A stretch of DNA of 64,000 nt from Planococcus citri (taxonomy: Eukaryota; Arthropoda; Insecta; Hemiptera; Pseudococcidae): NCBI RefSeq assembly GCF_950023065.1, contig NC_088677.1:44408555-44472554 (forward strand). Direction: 5' to 3'. The notes below the pieces were generated by a model. That model saw nothing but the letters and a program-made list of their open reading frames with translations, was not told where the DNA came from and did not search any database. Made by a program: the position numbers and the translations under genes. Positions 33,851 through 47,020 of the stretch are shown piece after piece (within the stretch, counting starts at the first letter, position 1; every line of letters begins with the position of its first letter).

Positions 33851-35317
33851 CTTTTACAAAATGAAAAAATTCCATGTTTGAAGCTTTTAAAAATTGAAAA
33901 GAGAAAACGAAATTTTTTTAGGCTATGAATACCTAATTGTAATAATTACCTTCATATTATATCAATTGGCAAAATTGTTTCTCGTCTTTAATTTCACATT
34001 AAAAAACTCACTTTTTTATTCTGCAAAATTGGTATTTTTTTCCTCTTATCAGTCGGCAAATTTTTGGTTAACCCCCCCCCCCCCTCCGAACACTTACTTT
34101 CGCCCATGTAAACAGGAACAAATTTCGCAGAGAATTTCGATTTGGAAATTTCCGTTTTGAAATACCTACCTACTATACTAGACTCGATGGAAAATATTTT
34201 AAATTTTTGGTCTATGGAAATTTTCTCAATTTTTACATTCAAATGAGATGGGGTTTCTCTGAACACAAATTTCCATTTTATTCAAAATGTGTATTTTTTT
34301 CAAATTCAAAAACAAAGTTTTTTGTTTTCTTGATTTCGAAATTTCAAAACACCAGTTATGTCGTGATGTGAAAATTTTTTCGTGAGCTGTCGATGTCGTC
34401 AAAAAAGGAATAAAATGTTGCGTTGAAAATTCTTTTTTTGTATGTTCCAAATAAATTTAGAAGGAGAAAATTGAAAAAATTCCGAGGAGGTAAAATTTTA
34501 CTGCAAATCTTCATCAACTTAGCTTTTCGTTTCTATTTGCATCCTCAAATTTGGCTTGGGAAATCAGCAATAATCGTTTTGAGTGAATTAAGGAAATTCT
34601 CAATTGCCAAAATGGGTGATGACTTGAGTTCATTTTTTTTTATATCGTAATCTAATAATTTTTAGTGCGATTCTCGCCGGAAAGCTGAAAGTATTTGAAA
34701 TCTATCCGCTGAGTTATTCGTAGATGTTGAAGAGTTTCAAATTTTTGTAGTATTGCATTAAAAATACATCCTATAATTATTATTGATTGGTTGTTAGCCT
34801 ATTCTATGTTTTAGGAAAACAAGTGATGATAATTTTCAAGTTTTCAGTTATCTCATCGTAATTTGCGTGTGGTGTTCGAATCTCTATTCAAATCTTTTCA
34901 ATCACTGAATGGAGAAATTTTTGGAAACATTCTGGATTAGAATTTTGCATTCAAAAAGAAAATCTCAAAATTACGAAAATTAACAAAAAAATGGACAATT
35001 TTTAATTCAGAAACTTTAAAAAATATAACTTATTATTTTCGAAAAAATTCAAAAAAATGGTCTGGACCTAATCCAAAGTTGCATACCTTATATCTGATCG
35101 TTATACATATTATTCATTTGATTTTTTTTGTGGGTCGAAAAGTGTAGACGAAGGTGCGAGAGAGAAGTTATACATGATGTAGGTTAATAACCATTCATTT
35201 TTCATTTCTAAAGAAAGTAATGACTTTAAGCTGCTCTCTCAGCTAAAGATAGACCTATATATTTACTAGATTTACTGGCAATATAAGCCTACGTATGCGG
35301 AGTGAAATGATCTCAAC
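33851..35317. other. Gene-free stretch with a C13 run
   Basis: No supported gene. A run of 13 C at 34072-34084 sits beside GTCGGCAAATTT, the same combination of C/G run and CGGCAAA text seen near 23.8 kb, so it belongs to that repeat family. The rest is AT-rich. Confidence 0.4.
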
Positions 35318-35515
35318 GATATTCCAATACGCCCTTAGTCCATTTTTTCGAATTGCGTTTTTAAAAAATAAAAAGTGTTCCAAAACGCATTTTGTCCATT
35401 TTTATCGAATTTTTTTTAGCAGTATCTGGTGGATGAAATGTCTACATCATAAATCCACCCAACCAGATTAAAAATGAAATTTTTACAAATGGACATAGGG
35501 CGTTTTGGAATATCG
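35318..35515. mobile_element. Short inverted-repeat element, about 198 bp
   Basis: The left end CGATATTCCAATACGCCCTT and the complement of the right end CGATATTCCAAAACGCCCTA both continue into GTCCATTT. The interior is AT-rich without coding capacity. Typical of a MITE-like element; no clear target duplication is visible. Confidence 0.65.
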
Positions 35516-37769
35516 CTCCTCATATGTATCAACCCCTTAGGTGACGAGAAAAAATTCGTACATGTGTAGTTATCTTGATTTAGCAGTTTTCCATCCGTCC
35601 AAGTGCAATTATCTTGGGCAAAAGTTCACATTATTAGACTCCAACTTAAGCCGGTCTTCTAAACATGAGAACCTACTCAATTTAGATTGAACTTATACGA
35701 GTTGTGATAAAAAAGCCAAAATCAACACATCACAAACGAAACCCGCTGAGCGTAACTGTAGCAAATTCGTTGTTTTTTTCTCCTATTTTTCAAACAGATA
35801 GAGAACTGAATATGAAGGAATGAACTGGGTGCGTTGTTGAGAAGTCAGCATAGTAATAGAACTGGTAAACTGCCGCCTACTGAGCAATATACAAAGTATT
35901 AGGGTAGTTAATTTGTACTTTAACCCCTTTAGTAGTAGGTTCAGTTCACATGGAACCGCCCTACCTTGCCTACCAATTTCCATACCCGTCATTATAATTG
36001 TGTTTTTGACCGCGAATATTTGTACACCCTTTAAGAATTATCCTTTCGACAATCGTATACTTGACGTTTGCAAATACCATGTACCTTTCTTGAAGGTTAT
36101 TAGGTATGACATTCGATGTATGTATCGGCGTTTTGAATATTGTTTCGGTTTGTAATGTGTGTGTCTGCGTGTATAGATCGATTGGGTGGAGAAATTGCGG
36201 TGCACCATACCATATATTTTTATTTTTTATGCTTTAAAAGTTGAATACCTATGTTTGAAAAATTGTAGCCTGTTTAAAATGTACCTATGTACTTACACTT
36301 TTTTCTTCGTTGTGATATGAATGAAGACTGGCTTATGGCCACAGTTCCAGAAAATACGTACGTAATAAAATTGCGGATTTTCTATGAAAATGTTTTCTGA
36401 AGTTCTGCATATAGGATAAATCCATGTTGCTTTTTGAAGAGAGGAACAAAGTTAATTTTTTTAATTCCGGACAAAAGAGTGACCAAGCTGAGCTTAAAAT
36501 TGTGATATTTTGTGGAGAACAGTAATTCTGATGGAAAAGGGAGTACAGAATTTTCAAATTTATTCAAAAATAAAGTTTCTGTTTTTCATTTTCACTTTTT
36601 TTTATACGCAGATTCAAGTTCGTCAATTGTCTTTTCATTTTCGAATCAAGAAAAATAGTTGAATTCGGTCCGGTGTGAAAAATTAATAGTCAAAACTTTG
36701 ATCAAATGAGATGCAGAGAATTTACGAATCTGATAATAGGTATGCTCTAATCAGATTTCATCAAGTGGGATGGATCTTATCAGTTACAATCATTTTCGTC
36801 TTGGCAGATAGGTATGATTTTATCTGTTCAAAGACCACAGCTATAATAGGTACCTAGGTATCAAATATTAGGATCTGTTAAAATACGGTCTATTTCTTGA
36901 TCTGATTAAACCCAATTATTGCCCATTGGGATTCTTAATTACAGGCTCTGATTGAATAATTATTTCCAAGTTTTTGGTCGTTAGTATTTTCTATTCTCTA
37001 AAGATACAATAATTTTTGTACCTAATGATACATACAAGTATAACAAAGGAAGGACGACAAATGAGAATTTGCAGCAATTACTTACACTAAAGATTTTCTG
37101 AAGCTACGAGTACATAACTTTGTAGGTAACTATACGAAGAAAACAATTTATTGTTTATCAGAAGTTTTCAAACCCCCCCCCCCCTCGTTTCCAAAAAACA
37201 CTGGCCAGCAAAACCATGAAAATACTGTCCCAAACGTAGTAAGATATGTGAATGAATCATCCAAATTTGATTTTTATCGAATTTTTCTTCAGTTCTTCAT
37301 TTGACTTCATTTTAAAGCCAATCATCTAAATCCCACAACTCTTTGAGAGGTATTAGTCACGGTAGTTAATTCCAAAATGTGGTAGATACATTCACAACTT
37401 TCATATTATCTTTTGCTTCATTTTGTGAGATTCATCTTGTAAGTTGGCACCAAATTTTTTGATTTTTTTTTTGTTTATTCTTCATTTCCATAATTAATTT
37501 TGAAATTGATTCTGAAGTTGCCAGCTATTATCTGACATAAATTAAAAATTCTTCCAAAACGTTTCCCACTGTATGTATTTCCCATCTGTTTGCCTCTCGA
37601 ATTCACGAATCGCTTGGATCGCTGTTCCAATCAGATTACAATTCACAACACAAAAATTAATAATTTAGTAGCCAACAATTTTTTTTTTTTTATTCAAAGA
37701 CATCAAACGACTATTTTGCTGATAAGTATACTATTTTCTCATTTTTGTTTAAAATACGTTTGCAAATGA
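35516..37769. other. Gene-free stretch with a C12 run
   Basis: No supported gene. Open frames at 35913-36155 (plus) and 36333-36567 (minus) show no family motif. A run of 12 C lies at 37173-37184. 36600-36900 carries repeated GATCTGAT/ATCAGATT words. Confidence 0.4.
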
Positions 37770-38488
37770 AGGGCGGTTTTCCAAAAGTGGATAAGTCAAT
37801 TTTTTTGAAAATTGAGTTTTTCACGCCATTGTGTTCTATAGGTCGTATCTCACCTATTTAATGCTTAACCTACCCAAAATACCTATTTATTTACTCGCAA
37901 TTCAGCTTTTCCGTAGGTTGCAGATCGCAATCGTTTTTCCAAAACGCGATAAGTCACAATTTATCCAGTGAACCTTTGAATTCGGTGTCAAAAATATGGG
38001 TTAAATTTTTTGTACCTACTGTAATACTTCGTGTTCGTTGAAGTAGAGGTGTGAAAATTGTTTTTTTTCAATACTTAGATAGTACTGTAATATAGGTACT
38101 TTTTGTTTTTATTTGATTGCCAAAATGGATCATTTTTGTTAAAAATACAGGTTAATTTTTTTGTAATCGATTTTTTTTGGTCTTCTTCTTTTGTATCGTG
38201 ATTTACAGTTGACTTACATCGATTTGCACCACTGGTTTTATCATATAAATGAAAAACTGAAAAATCGTTTTTCCAAAAGGCGATAAGTCAGTTTACTTTT
38301 TCTGCCGCAGAAGCGCTGCGAGCTGGAGTTACATCGCAAAACCCACACGTACGTGTTGAGGTAGACCTAATGCAACATGCAGGACAGGTTGCAGACTCCA
38401 AGTGCATCATGGCTTCAAATGGGCACTAAAAACGTCATTTATCTCGAAATCGTGATTTTTGACTTATCGCTTTTTGGAAAACCGCCCT
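37770..38488. mobile_element. Non-autonomous element with 28-bp inverted ends and internal copies of the end motif
   Basis: Left end GGGCGGTTTTCCAAAAGTGG then ATAAGTCA (37771-37798); the right end is the complement (38460-38487). The core TTTTCCAAAA.GCGATAAGTCA recurs inside at 37935-37955 and 38269-38290, both in the orientation of the left end. The flanks GCAAATGA and TCAAATGA match at 7 of 8 positions, consistent with an 8-bp target duplication as made by hAT-type transposases. The interior has no transposase frame. Confidence 0.75.
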
Positions 38489-40059
38489 TCAAATGAGTTC
38501 TGGTGTCATGAATATTTTTTCAATTACTCAAATTCGAATCATTTAGTTGCAAATTTGAGTTGAAAAATATTCCACAATATAAAAATGTCTTACCTATAAC
38601 AATTTTGCACAAAATCCCCTTTTCAGCATTTATGCGAAAATCCGCCAGATGTCAGTCACTTTGCGTGAATTCGCGAATTTGTCAGTACTTTCTGAATGCT
38701 GATAATTAGCTAAACGATCAAAAAGTATTATAGGTATATGCTTTAATGAAAGCATTTTGATTTTTTTTCATCGCTATGTTTGGATTTAGCAGGTTAAAAT
38801 TATCCCAATTTTTACTTTTTTGTGTTTATTTAACTCAATTTTAGAAAGTATTGTTTTTTACTCAAAAACTACATTTTTTCACGAAAAATCAGGTTATAAA
38901 ATCGAGTTTTGAAAAATAAGAAAGATAAATTACTATTACGTAAAGAGTACATTTTGGAACAGTTCATGAAAATCTAAGATTTATAGCTCAAAAGTGCAAA
39001 ATGAGTTTTTCAGTTTTTTAAATTTTTAATTTGCAACGAATACGCTAGGCTATATATTTAAAAATTTTTATTTCCAACTGTGAGCAGACGTAGACGGGTT
39101 GATTATTAAATTCATTGAATTCCAATTTGCTGACTTTTTTTTCTTGAGAAGCATAAAAGAAGATATTATTTTTATTCCACGCAAATATTTTTGAAGCTGC
39201 ACAACGCACAATAAATTTTTAGTAAACAAAGCACTGCCCATTGGAAAATTCGGCGATGATTCGAGTGAGCTGAGTGAGCCTACGGAAGCGGAATGTCAAT
39301 AATATTATACCTAAATGTGATTTAAAAAAAAAAAATCGGTAAAATTATGAAGTCAGGTATAGACAAAATAAATTCTGTTCAGAAAATTACCTCACTTGTA
39401 AGTTGTAGTTCAAGCACCTATACTCGGGTGATCAAAAAACTATACAGTTTGCACAAATGATGTTTCTTTTAGTCAACGTCGAACATATCATAAGTATGTA
39501 GACCTATATCCAAATACTCGTACCTACATATAGGTATACTTACCTTATCTACCTACCTATGTCTACACGTGATCCTGTATCAAATTGGCTTTTAATTTTT
39601 CCACAACAGCGAACAGTGCCTTTTAAATTACAAGTTTGCTTTTACGAAACAGTTTTAATTCGAGGATAGAAAAAATATAATATCACTAATAGAGACGAGT
39701 AAACTTTGCTTCAAACTAGTGTACAAAGTAGGTGAGGTAGTACTTGAACCAATGGTACTTGTAACTGCGCCCTTAAATATGTATACACGTGTACGTATAA
39801 CATTAACAATAACTTTGCTAGTCTACTGAGCCATAGGGTAGGTACAAGAGAATACCAATTTGTATGCTGAATCGTGTTTTCATTAGATAAAACTGTTTAA
39901 AAAAAATAGGTATCTCAAAAAAAATATGTACTTATACCTACCGGTAAAAAAAGGGGAGACGGGTTTGAAAAAAAAACGTGTCTTTGTAGGTTAGTACCTA
40001 TCCATAAAAAACATACCTACTTAATAGTACTCATATGTGAGTGTAGTGACCGAAAAAGA
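38489..40059. other. Gene-free AT-rich stretch
   Basis: No supported gene. Long T-runs to 39.2 kb, then TACCTA-rich DNA around 39480-39570 and 39900-40030. Confidence 0.45.
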
Positions 40060-40535
40060 AAAAAATACTCCAGTAAAAATGAAGTGATATCAACATGAAG
40101 GTGAGTTGTAAAATTTTTGTCATGTCTATAAAAACATTTTGCCCGATGTTCTTCGCAAAGAGTTGTGTAGAATGTTTGACAACAGTTAAATTAACAAAAA
40201 ATTAATGACAAAATTTTCAGTAATAATTTTTGAAAAAATTACCCAACTCCCCGGCACCTCATCAAATAGGTACCTATTATGGGTCTATTTAAGTATCAAT
40301 AAATTTCAAAATCTTATCATCACTTATCATTTGAAAGCGCCAAGGAGTTGGGTAATTTTTTTTAAAATTGATAATGAAAATTTTATTTGAAAGTTGCTTG
40401 AATGTTGCCAAACACTTTAAGCAACAACTTCTTTATGAAGAACATCTTGCAAAATATTTCTAATTATAGGCATGACAAAAATTTTCCAACTCGCTTACAT
40501 GTTGATAGCACTACTTACTTTTTGCTTGAGTATTT
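40060..40535. mobile_element. Long imperfect fold-back, arms about 220 bp
   Basis: Plus-strand text at 40070-40255 matches the complement of 40340-40530. Examples: GTGATATCAACATG against GTGCTATCAACATG, AATTTTTGTCATG.CTATAA in both, GATGTTCTTC.AAAG in both, and AAAATTACCCAACTCC in both (40235-40250 and the complement of 40343-40358). The centre near 40300 is unpaired for about 80 nt. Arms are roughly 75-80 percent alike by eye. No transposase and no clear target duplication. Confidence 0.75.
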
Positions 40536-42659
40536 TAAAATTTGGCATTAGTACATATATTTTAGCAAAGTTTAAGATAATATTCATTGAAAAATTTCTG
40601 GAAGAAAATGAAGAAGAAAAATACCGCAAAAACGTCATAGTGTTATGTATTCAGGTACATCGTACTCATCGAATATTAATTGTACGAGGTACGACGTTGA
40701 AATTTAGATACATATTATGTTGAAAAGCTCAACAAGATCTTTCTAATGATGCATGAATCATCAAATTTGACGCTATAGGTAATTCTTGAGATCGTAAAAT
40801 ACAAATTTCGTTTTTGTTGTGCTCGGAATAATAAGCGTTTCGGTAGCGGTGACGTTTTTTCTCAACCCCCTCGCCGTGCTACCGCACAGCCTGATGAAGC
40901 CGGTCATTTGCTAAGGAATAGGATGAAAAATTACTTTTCTTTAATGTATATCGTAATATATAACGTTTCTATAAAGTGATAATGGTGATTCAATAATCTA
41001 CCGAAAACCGAATTCGTTTAAAAAAGAAAGGAAACGTTTTCTGAGGGTCTATAATGTTTCGTGGAATAATTTTTCAAAGTTATAAAAAAGGGTTTAAAAA
41101 ACGAATTCTAAATTGTCGGAAATGTACGATAAGAAACGGACAAGTATTTCATTATAAATTTAAATACGGTTGAATTTATTTTCCCAAAGAAAAGTGAAAA
41201 AAACTCCACCGTACCAGTAGAATTTTTTATATCTATAATAAAATAATTTATACATACTCGTATTTATATTCACCTAATGTAAAAATAAACGAATGGAAAA
41301 TCGTACCTATTTTCTCTTTTAAAGAAATGTTTATTATAATTAAATACGGCACGAGTCACTGCTATGTTTTTTTCTTTTAATAATTCATTACAAGACTTGT
41401 CGGTTTTCCATTACTAAGTAAATTTATGTTGAAGCTAAATACCAAAACGGCGGGGTAAATCTTTTTTTAAAAGCTCTTTAAAGCGGCGTGAAACGCCTTT
41501 TTCTGCCACTCCGGCCGAAATCGGTAATTCACTCAAACAAGCGGAAAATGGATTTTCATTTGAAGTTAATTTATGGAAGTATGGAGACTACGCGAGCGCC
41601 GGTTCTTAGTATCTTTTTCGGGTCTTCTCGTTCTCGCAACTGACGTTTGATAGGCCTTAGTTCGGGAATTAAAGTATTTAAAAAGGGGGGAAAATTCGAG
41701 AAAAAATCTACTTTAAGAGGATTACTTCGAATATCGTTAAAATTTTTTTCCGCGTTCTCAAACCTTGTGTGAAGAATACAATTAATAAATGAAGCGAATA
41801 AAATCACTAAATTGGACAGAAGACGAGGAAATTTAGCCTAAATATTTTTTTAAAAGTAAATTTTGTTTCCAATTTTTATTTTTAGAAAAAATGTAATTTA
41901 AAAATTACCTATACTTTATCTCGTACCTACTTCGGTGGTATGTTTGAGAAAATAAAATAATAGAACGGTGAAATAGACGACTTTCGAAAACAACAAAATT
42001 ATTTCAACACTCGGGTATTAAAAAAACAAAATGATAAACACGATTTTATTAAAAGAAAAGGAATGGGGGCGTTTCCCTCAAATAATGGAAAATCACCGTT
42101 TTAAGACGTGAGCCTCTTATCTTTTTCCTGCAAGAATGAACCCTTTCATTATCAATAACCTCGCGTTTCATAAGTCGTTTAATAATCGCACCTCGCGTTA
42201 CACTTATCTTTGTTATTAATTTTATTACAAAGTACCGTTCACGATTTATATTCCTCAATGGATGGATATGGAACGTTGGGGATTTTCGAGAACTGACAGA
42301 ATCCAACATATCCCTTTTCGTCACTTGACTTCGAGAGTAGGTAATATTAGGTATACTAGGCACATGTTAACGCGCAAAAACAATGCAGAGGGACTACATA
42401 CCTACCTACTTAGTACCTACCTATCTACCTATTATAAAGGTCTCTGTTTGCTTAGGAACAATTTTATTTACCTTGCGCGTATTTCTCAAATAGAGGGCAT
42501 GCTAAAAAAAATAATGTCAGAAAGTCAACTGATTTTTTTTCAGTTTTCAATAATCAGCGCCTCTGAAAGTAAATTGATTTTCATCCAAGTTTTTAAAAGT
42601 CTGGTATAATTTTTCCCGAAACACAAATCTTTGAAAGTTTGATAAACTCACAAAAAACA
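40536..42659. other. Gene-free stretch, partly balanced composition
   Basis: No supported gene. 40840-41000 and 41440-42330 have mixed composition with few TACCTA motifs and may be regulatory. 42330-42440 is rich in TACCTACC. Confidence 0.4.
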
Positions 42660-43040
42660 TTGTTTTTATGTCTCTCGAAATACAACTTTTCAAGAGCTTT
42701 CGCCCTCGCTTGGGCCTGTTCTGTTTTCTTTTTCAAAATCAACTTCCTTCAAAAAAAACATCATCCAAATTCTAAAATTTTAAAAGCTAAAAATTTAACT
42801 CCTCGACTCCTCGTCCTCACATAAAAAACCATCGTTTTTTATGCCTCTCGAAATACAAGTTTTCAGAAGCTTTCGCCCTCGCTTCGCTCGAGCCTGTTCT
42901 CCTTTCTTTTTCAAAATCAAATTCCTAAAAAAAAAACACCAGTCCAGTTCTAAAATTTCCTTCGCATTAAATAAATTCCCGTTATTAGGCATCTCGAATT
43001 AAAGATTTTCAAAAGCTCTCACCCTCGCCTAGAATAAACA
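42660..43040. repeat. Satellite-like array B (three degenerate monomers)
   Basis: The units share TCTCGAAATACAA.TTTTCA.AGCTTTCGCCCTCGC...CTTTTTCAAAATCAA. Core positions are 42701, 42874 and 43020, giving spacings of 173 and 146 bp. The second copy has the full core GCCCTCGCTTCGCTCGAGCC (42875-42894), which contains GCTTCGC, the complement of the mini-hairpin GCGAAGC at 15.2 kb. Confidence 0.75.
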
Positions 43041-46000
43041 AATTTCAGATTTGAGGCCTCCAAAAATCCAAAAAAGAAAAGAAAAATTTCCTTAAGTCAT
43101 ATGAATGTTACATTCATCAATTGGAAAAATTGATATTTTTCTACCACATCAATCGACAAATTTTCTGTCGACACCACCTCCCTCTGCTTTAAACTTTTTT
43201 CTTGCAATTTTTTGCCATTTTTATACTGGAATAAATTGCAACGAGGGACATTCATGTTGGGTAAATTGTTAGCTCAAAATGGGCTTCATTTTGGTAGGTA
43301 TATGTAGTATGCACCTAGAATATTAGGACAGGTATCATCAGTGATACGTAAGGGGAAACTTCAAAACCTCAACTCTACGTGGTCCGTGTTCCGTATAGTG
43401 TACTTATAGTACATACCTATATGTATAAGCCAAGTATCAAATTTCAAGATTACCTATCAAAACCTGTTGGGAGAAAATGAATGGTTTACATTGTAACCCG
43501 ATATATCAACCATAAGTGAATTTTTATTTTGGTTAAGCTGGGCGTGAATATTGTATGTACTTGTAAGTAGGTATCTACATCGAAACCACACGTTGAATGA
43601 GCGTTTTTCGTCGATGCAAATTTCTGTTGGCATATGATTTCGTCGATGGTAAACACACCTTACCTACCTACCTACCTACCTACCTATACTTATTCGAAAA
43701 ATATAATTTCAAAATAACGAAAATTACTTATCGCACCTCGTTTGATATTTTCTTCTTCACGACTGACTTCGTAAATTTGTTATTTAAATAACGAAACGTG
43801 AACGAAACTGATAAGCGAACTGAACGAAAAAGTGATTGCGATTCAAGTTTGAATTCTATTTCTAAAAATAATTTACTTGTCGAGCGATAAGAGGAGAAAA
43901 AATGTTGAAAGTTTTTAACAGCAAAGCACCTAAGAAGAAAAAAATAATAATAATAAAATAAAAAAATTATTATATAGAGGAGAGAAAAAGGTAAAAAAAT
44001 GGGAAACCAAGTAAAAGATGTTAAATAAAGGGAGAATTGTTCTTTTCGAAGTTCTTTTCGCGTCGATGATTTTGAAAAACACCCTCTGACGTCTTTGCGT
44101 GCTAAAAGATGTCTCACAGTGCTAACATGTCGCGAACAAATAATCAGATTAATTTTAAATTTGACGTCGCGTATTCGTTTTCGGTTGGTTGGACTCGGGG
44201 CGAATAACTTACTCTTTTAGTATTCGTATTCTTCTTATTTCTGTTTTTTTTTCTCTTCCTTTTCATTGTTGGCTTGGCACGCGACAAGACGCTGCCAGAA
44301 TTTAAGCTTCTTAACAAGTTTAAATGAAATTTCTTCGCGGAGTAACCTTATTTAGGCGTAATTTTAAATGAACTTAACGCTTAAACGGAGTTAACACGAT
44401 TCGTACAGACTAACGAGATATTCTAAATTGGATTTGTACTTTGTATACAATGGCTAAGTAGATTGTTTTTTGGTTGACACCGACCATAGTCCTGATGGTC
44501 AAACTGTTTCCACGTCAAAGATATTCTCCTCGCCAGCGATAAGCATAAGTATGCTGCGAGTTCTTAACGAGTTGGAAAAAAAATACAGTTAGGTAGGTAG
44601 AGGTACTAAGTACCTAAATATACGCAACGTTCGTCTCGAAATTTCTTCGAGAATTTTCATAAAAATAAATTACTTATAATATTTACCTTGTTTAAGAATG
44701 CGCATATACTTTGTGTTGGATAACGCAGCAATTTTATACATTATCAAGATTAAATTATCACGAGTAATTAACTGTAGCACAAAAGTTAATTAAATTGTAA
44801 TATCTTAACACTCGTTTTGTTATACTTTGTTTGTTTCGAGTTTTATCACCTTCTTATACGCACTCGCTTTCAAGACTTTGGTTATGATTAGGTACTTTGA
44901 GCTACGAGTACTATGAGACGGTGGGTATCAAGTAGAGGTACCAACCTTACCTATACCTAGTTCACTCTGTCAAACTATTTTTCTTTTCTTTGGTCTATAG
45001 TGTACTTATTTAATCAGCTGTAAAGAGTTTAAAAAGAGAACAGGGGGCTAACCTTAAAAATTTGAGGTGAGTTAATTCTACAAAAACTAAAAATTTTGAA
45101 AGGGTTTGTAAAATGCCTCCATTTTTAAAAATTAGAATGCTTTCGCTTTCTCCATGCTTTATCATTGAAGTGAGAAAACAAAATATTCGACTGCATCATT
45201 TGAGATTCAGAATTAGGGAATTAAGTAAGTAATGTGAGTTTGACTGCGTTCGAAACTTTTTCGCAAAAATCAAAATTATTTTCATTTTTTCATCGGAGAG
45301 GAGAGAAATATAAAGAACATGAAAAACATTCCGAACCTTGAAAATACCTTGATATGTAGTTTTGAAAAGACCTGCGTATTCAGAGCACACAGATCCGAAT
45401 TTCAGCTTTCTACGGCTCAACAGGCGTTTTTCTTTTCATGATTACCATATTACGATCTTATACCTGATTGTATTTGAGAATTCTTGAAATTGGCTTATTT
45501 TTACTGAACATTGATATTTCTACGAAAAAAATTGTTAATCAATCGCAAAGAATTTTTTTCAAAATTTCGCAAAAAGAGAAAATGACTTGAAATTTTAAAG
45601 TCTGATTGAAAAAAGTACACATCGGCAAAAAGCAGGAAAAATGGTAGATTAGCAAGATGAGCAGGACTGCTAGACAACCTGAAAACGTTCTGTTTGCAAT
45701 TTTCTGTCAAGGGTGCATTTTTTTTGGTATCCGAGTTTCACTAACTCGGTTAATCGAGAGTCTACTGTGCTTGAAAAATGAAATAAGTACGTAAATTTGA
45801 TGAGGTGCCAGGCATAGGTAAGGTAAAAGAAAAAGAAAATCACAAATCCGGTGAAATGAAGAAATGTCTTAGCCCAACCGAGATGTACCTAATCGTGAAA
45901 AGTGTGTTAGATAGCCTATCTAACACACACATAGACCTACAACGTTGTAACAGAGTGTAGGAAAAAAAAGGATCAGTTGCGAAGAAGATAATTTATCACG

Positions 46001-46889
46001 ACCGATAATTTGTTCCGAAACCGTCTGCGTTGAGACGTAACGAATTATCGTATACGATGGTGTTGAGTACCCTGTTGTACCATCGTGTCGAACCTATTCG
46101 ATTTTCTAAAATCCGGAACCGGAACTTATCCATAAACCAATATCGCACTCGAAAAGGACAATTGTTGATATCTCAATATAGTCCGAAGATATTCCCCCTC
46201 TTTAATCGGCCGACAAAATCGGCGTTAATAAAATTACTAACGGAAATTACACTATCTAATGCATTTCAAACGCGAATCGCCTTTTTAGCATTTTTGCATC
46301 GGCAAAAACGTGCCGATAATTTAATGCGCGGACTGTTGTTTCAATGCGTAACAAATGAAACGTAGTGTCAATTTCATTGGCGAAAGTGTAAACTTGTTAC
46401 GTGAGTCATAAATTTTACCCTTGTATAATTTCGAATGAAACTTTCGGCGGTAGGTCACCGACATTTGTATCGATTTGCATGCTGTGGATATTTTTTTCTT
46501 TATACTTTTTTCGAAAATTGACGAGGCCTGGAAATCCAAAACAAAATTATTAGGTACCTACCTGGGTACTTATATAAGTATACTGTATACCCCAAACACC
46601 TGTTTCTCTCTTCAATGTAAAATTTAATTCAAATTTCAAAAAATCTGAAAAACAAAATTGTTTTTTTCCTTGGAAAAATCTAGGTACAACCATTCAACTC
46701 CGATTCAGTTGGAATTTCGTTCGTAAAAAGAGCCATGCTGTGCAAATCTTCGAACCGAATTTTGAACAGCCGAAGTTGATTTTTCGATTTTTGTGGCAAG
46801 CACTATAAATAGGCTGTTAATTTTGTGGGGAAAAAAATTAAAAGAGTTGATAGTTTTCGAGATGATAATTTGAAAATTGGTTTATATTT
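43041..46889. other. Gene-free stretch with microsatellites and regulatory-like blocks
   Basis: No supported gene. A (CTAC)n tract lies at 43659-43687. 43.85-44.06 kb is purine-rich. 44040-44560 and 46000-46420 have balanced composition. In the latter, ACGATGGT (46054-46061) can pair with ACCATCGT (46079-46086). 45.0-45.8 kb resembles old repeats. Confidence 0.4.
45902..45928. repeat. Perfect 12-bp-stem hairpin
   Basis: GTGTGTTAGATA-GCC-TATCTAACACAC: twelve base pairs around a 3-nt loop. Followed by an extra ACACATAG. Its origin is unknown; it could bind a dimeric factor or be a mobile-element footprint. Confidence 0.85.
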
Positions 46890-47020
46890 TTATTGAAGCC
46901 GACCCATCGAATCGATATTGCTACTGCTACCATGTTTGAGCCCATCCGCAGCCTCCAGCAAAAGTTGTCTTTTCTCCAGCGATTTCGGATCGCTCCAGAA
47001 GATATAATAAACATCGGCAG
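46890..47020 (-). CDS. Exon-like fragment with acceptor, stop codon and poly(A) signal (unknown protein)
   Basis: On the minus strand ATTACATTTTCAG is a good acceptor. It is followed by an open 43-codon exon reading DVYYIFWSDPKSLEKRQLLL and EAADGLKHGSSSNIDSMGRL, then Q and a TAA that overlaps AATAAA at 46894-46889. That is the layout of a compact terminal exon. I do not recognise the protein. The frame is also open upstream of the acceptor (to 47156). A decayed relative lies at 23.2-23.7 kb, so the sequence may belong to a dispersed element rather than a host gene. No upstream exon was found. Confidence 0.35.

Noticed and set aside
40472..40654. Possible membrane-protein exon starting MTKIFQLAYMLIALLTFCLS
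   Set aside because: Its first third lies inside the right arm of the 40-kb inverted repeat, and joining it to the ATG/donor at 40095 would place a stop at once. No further exon was found.
45386..45402. Partial match to miR-10 (GATCCGAATTT)
   Set aside because: Only 11 bases match, no hairpin, and the same word appears in repeats at 20.5 kb.
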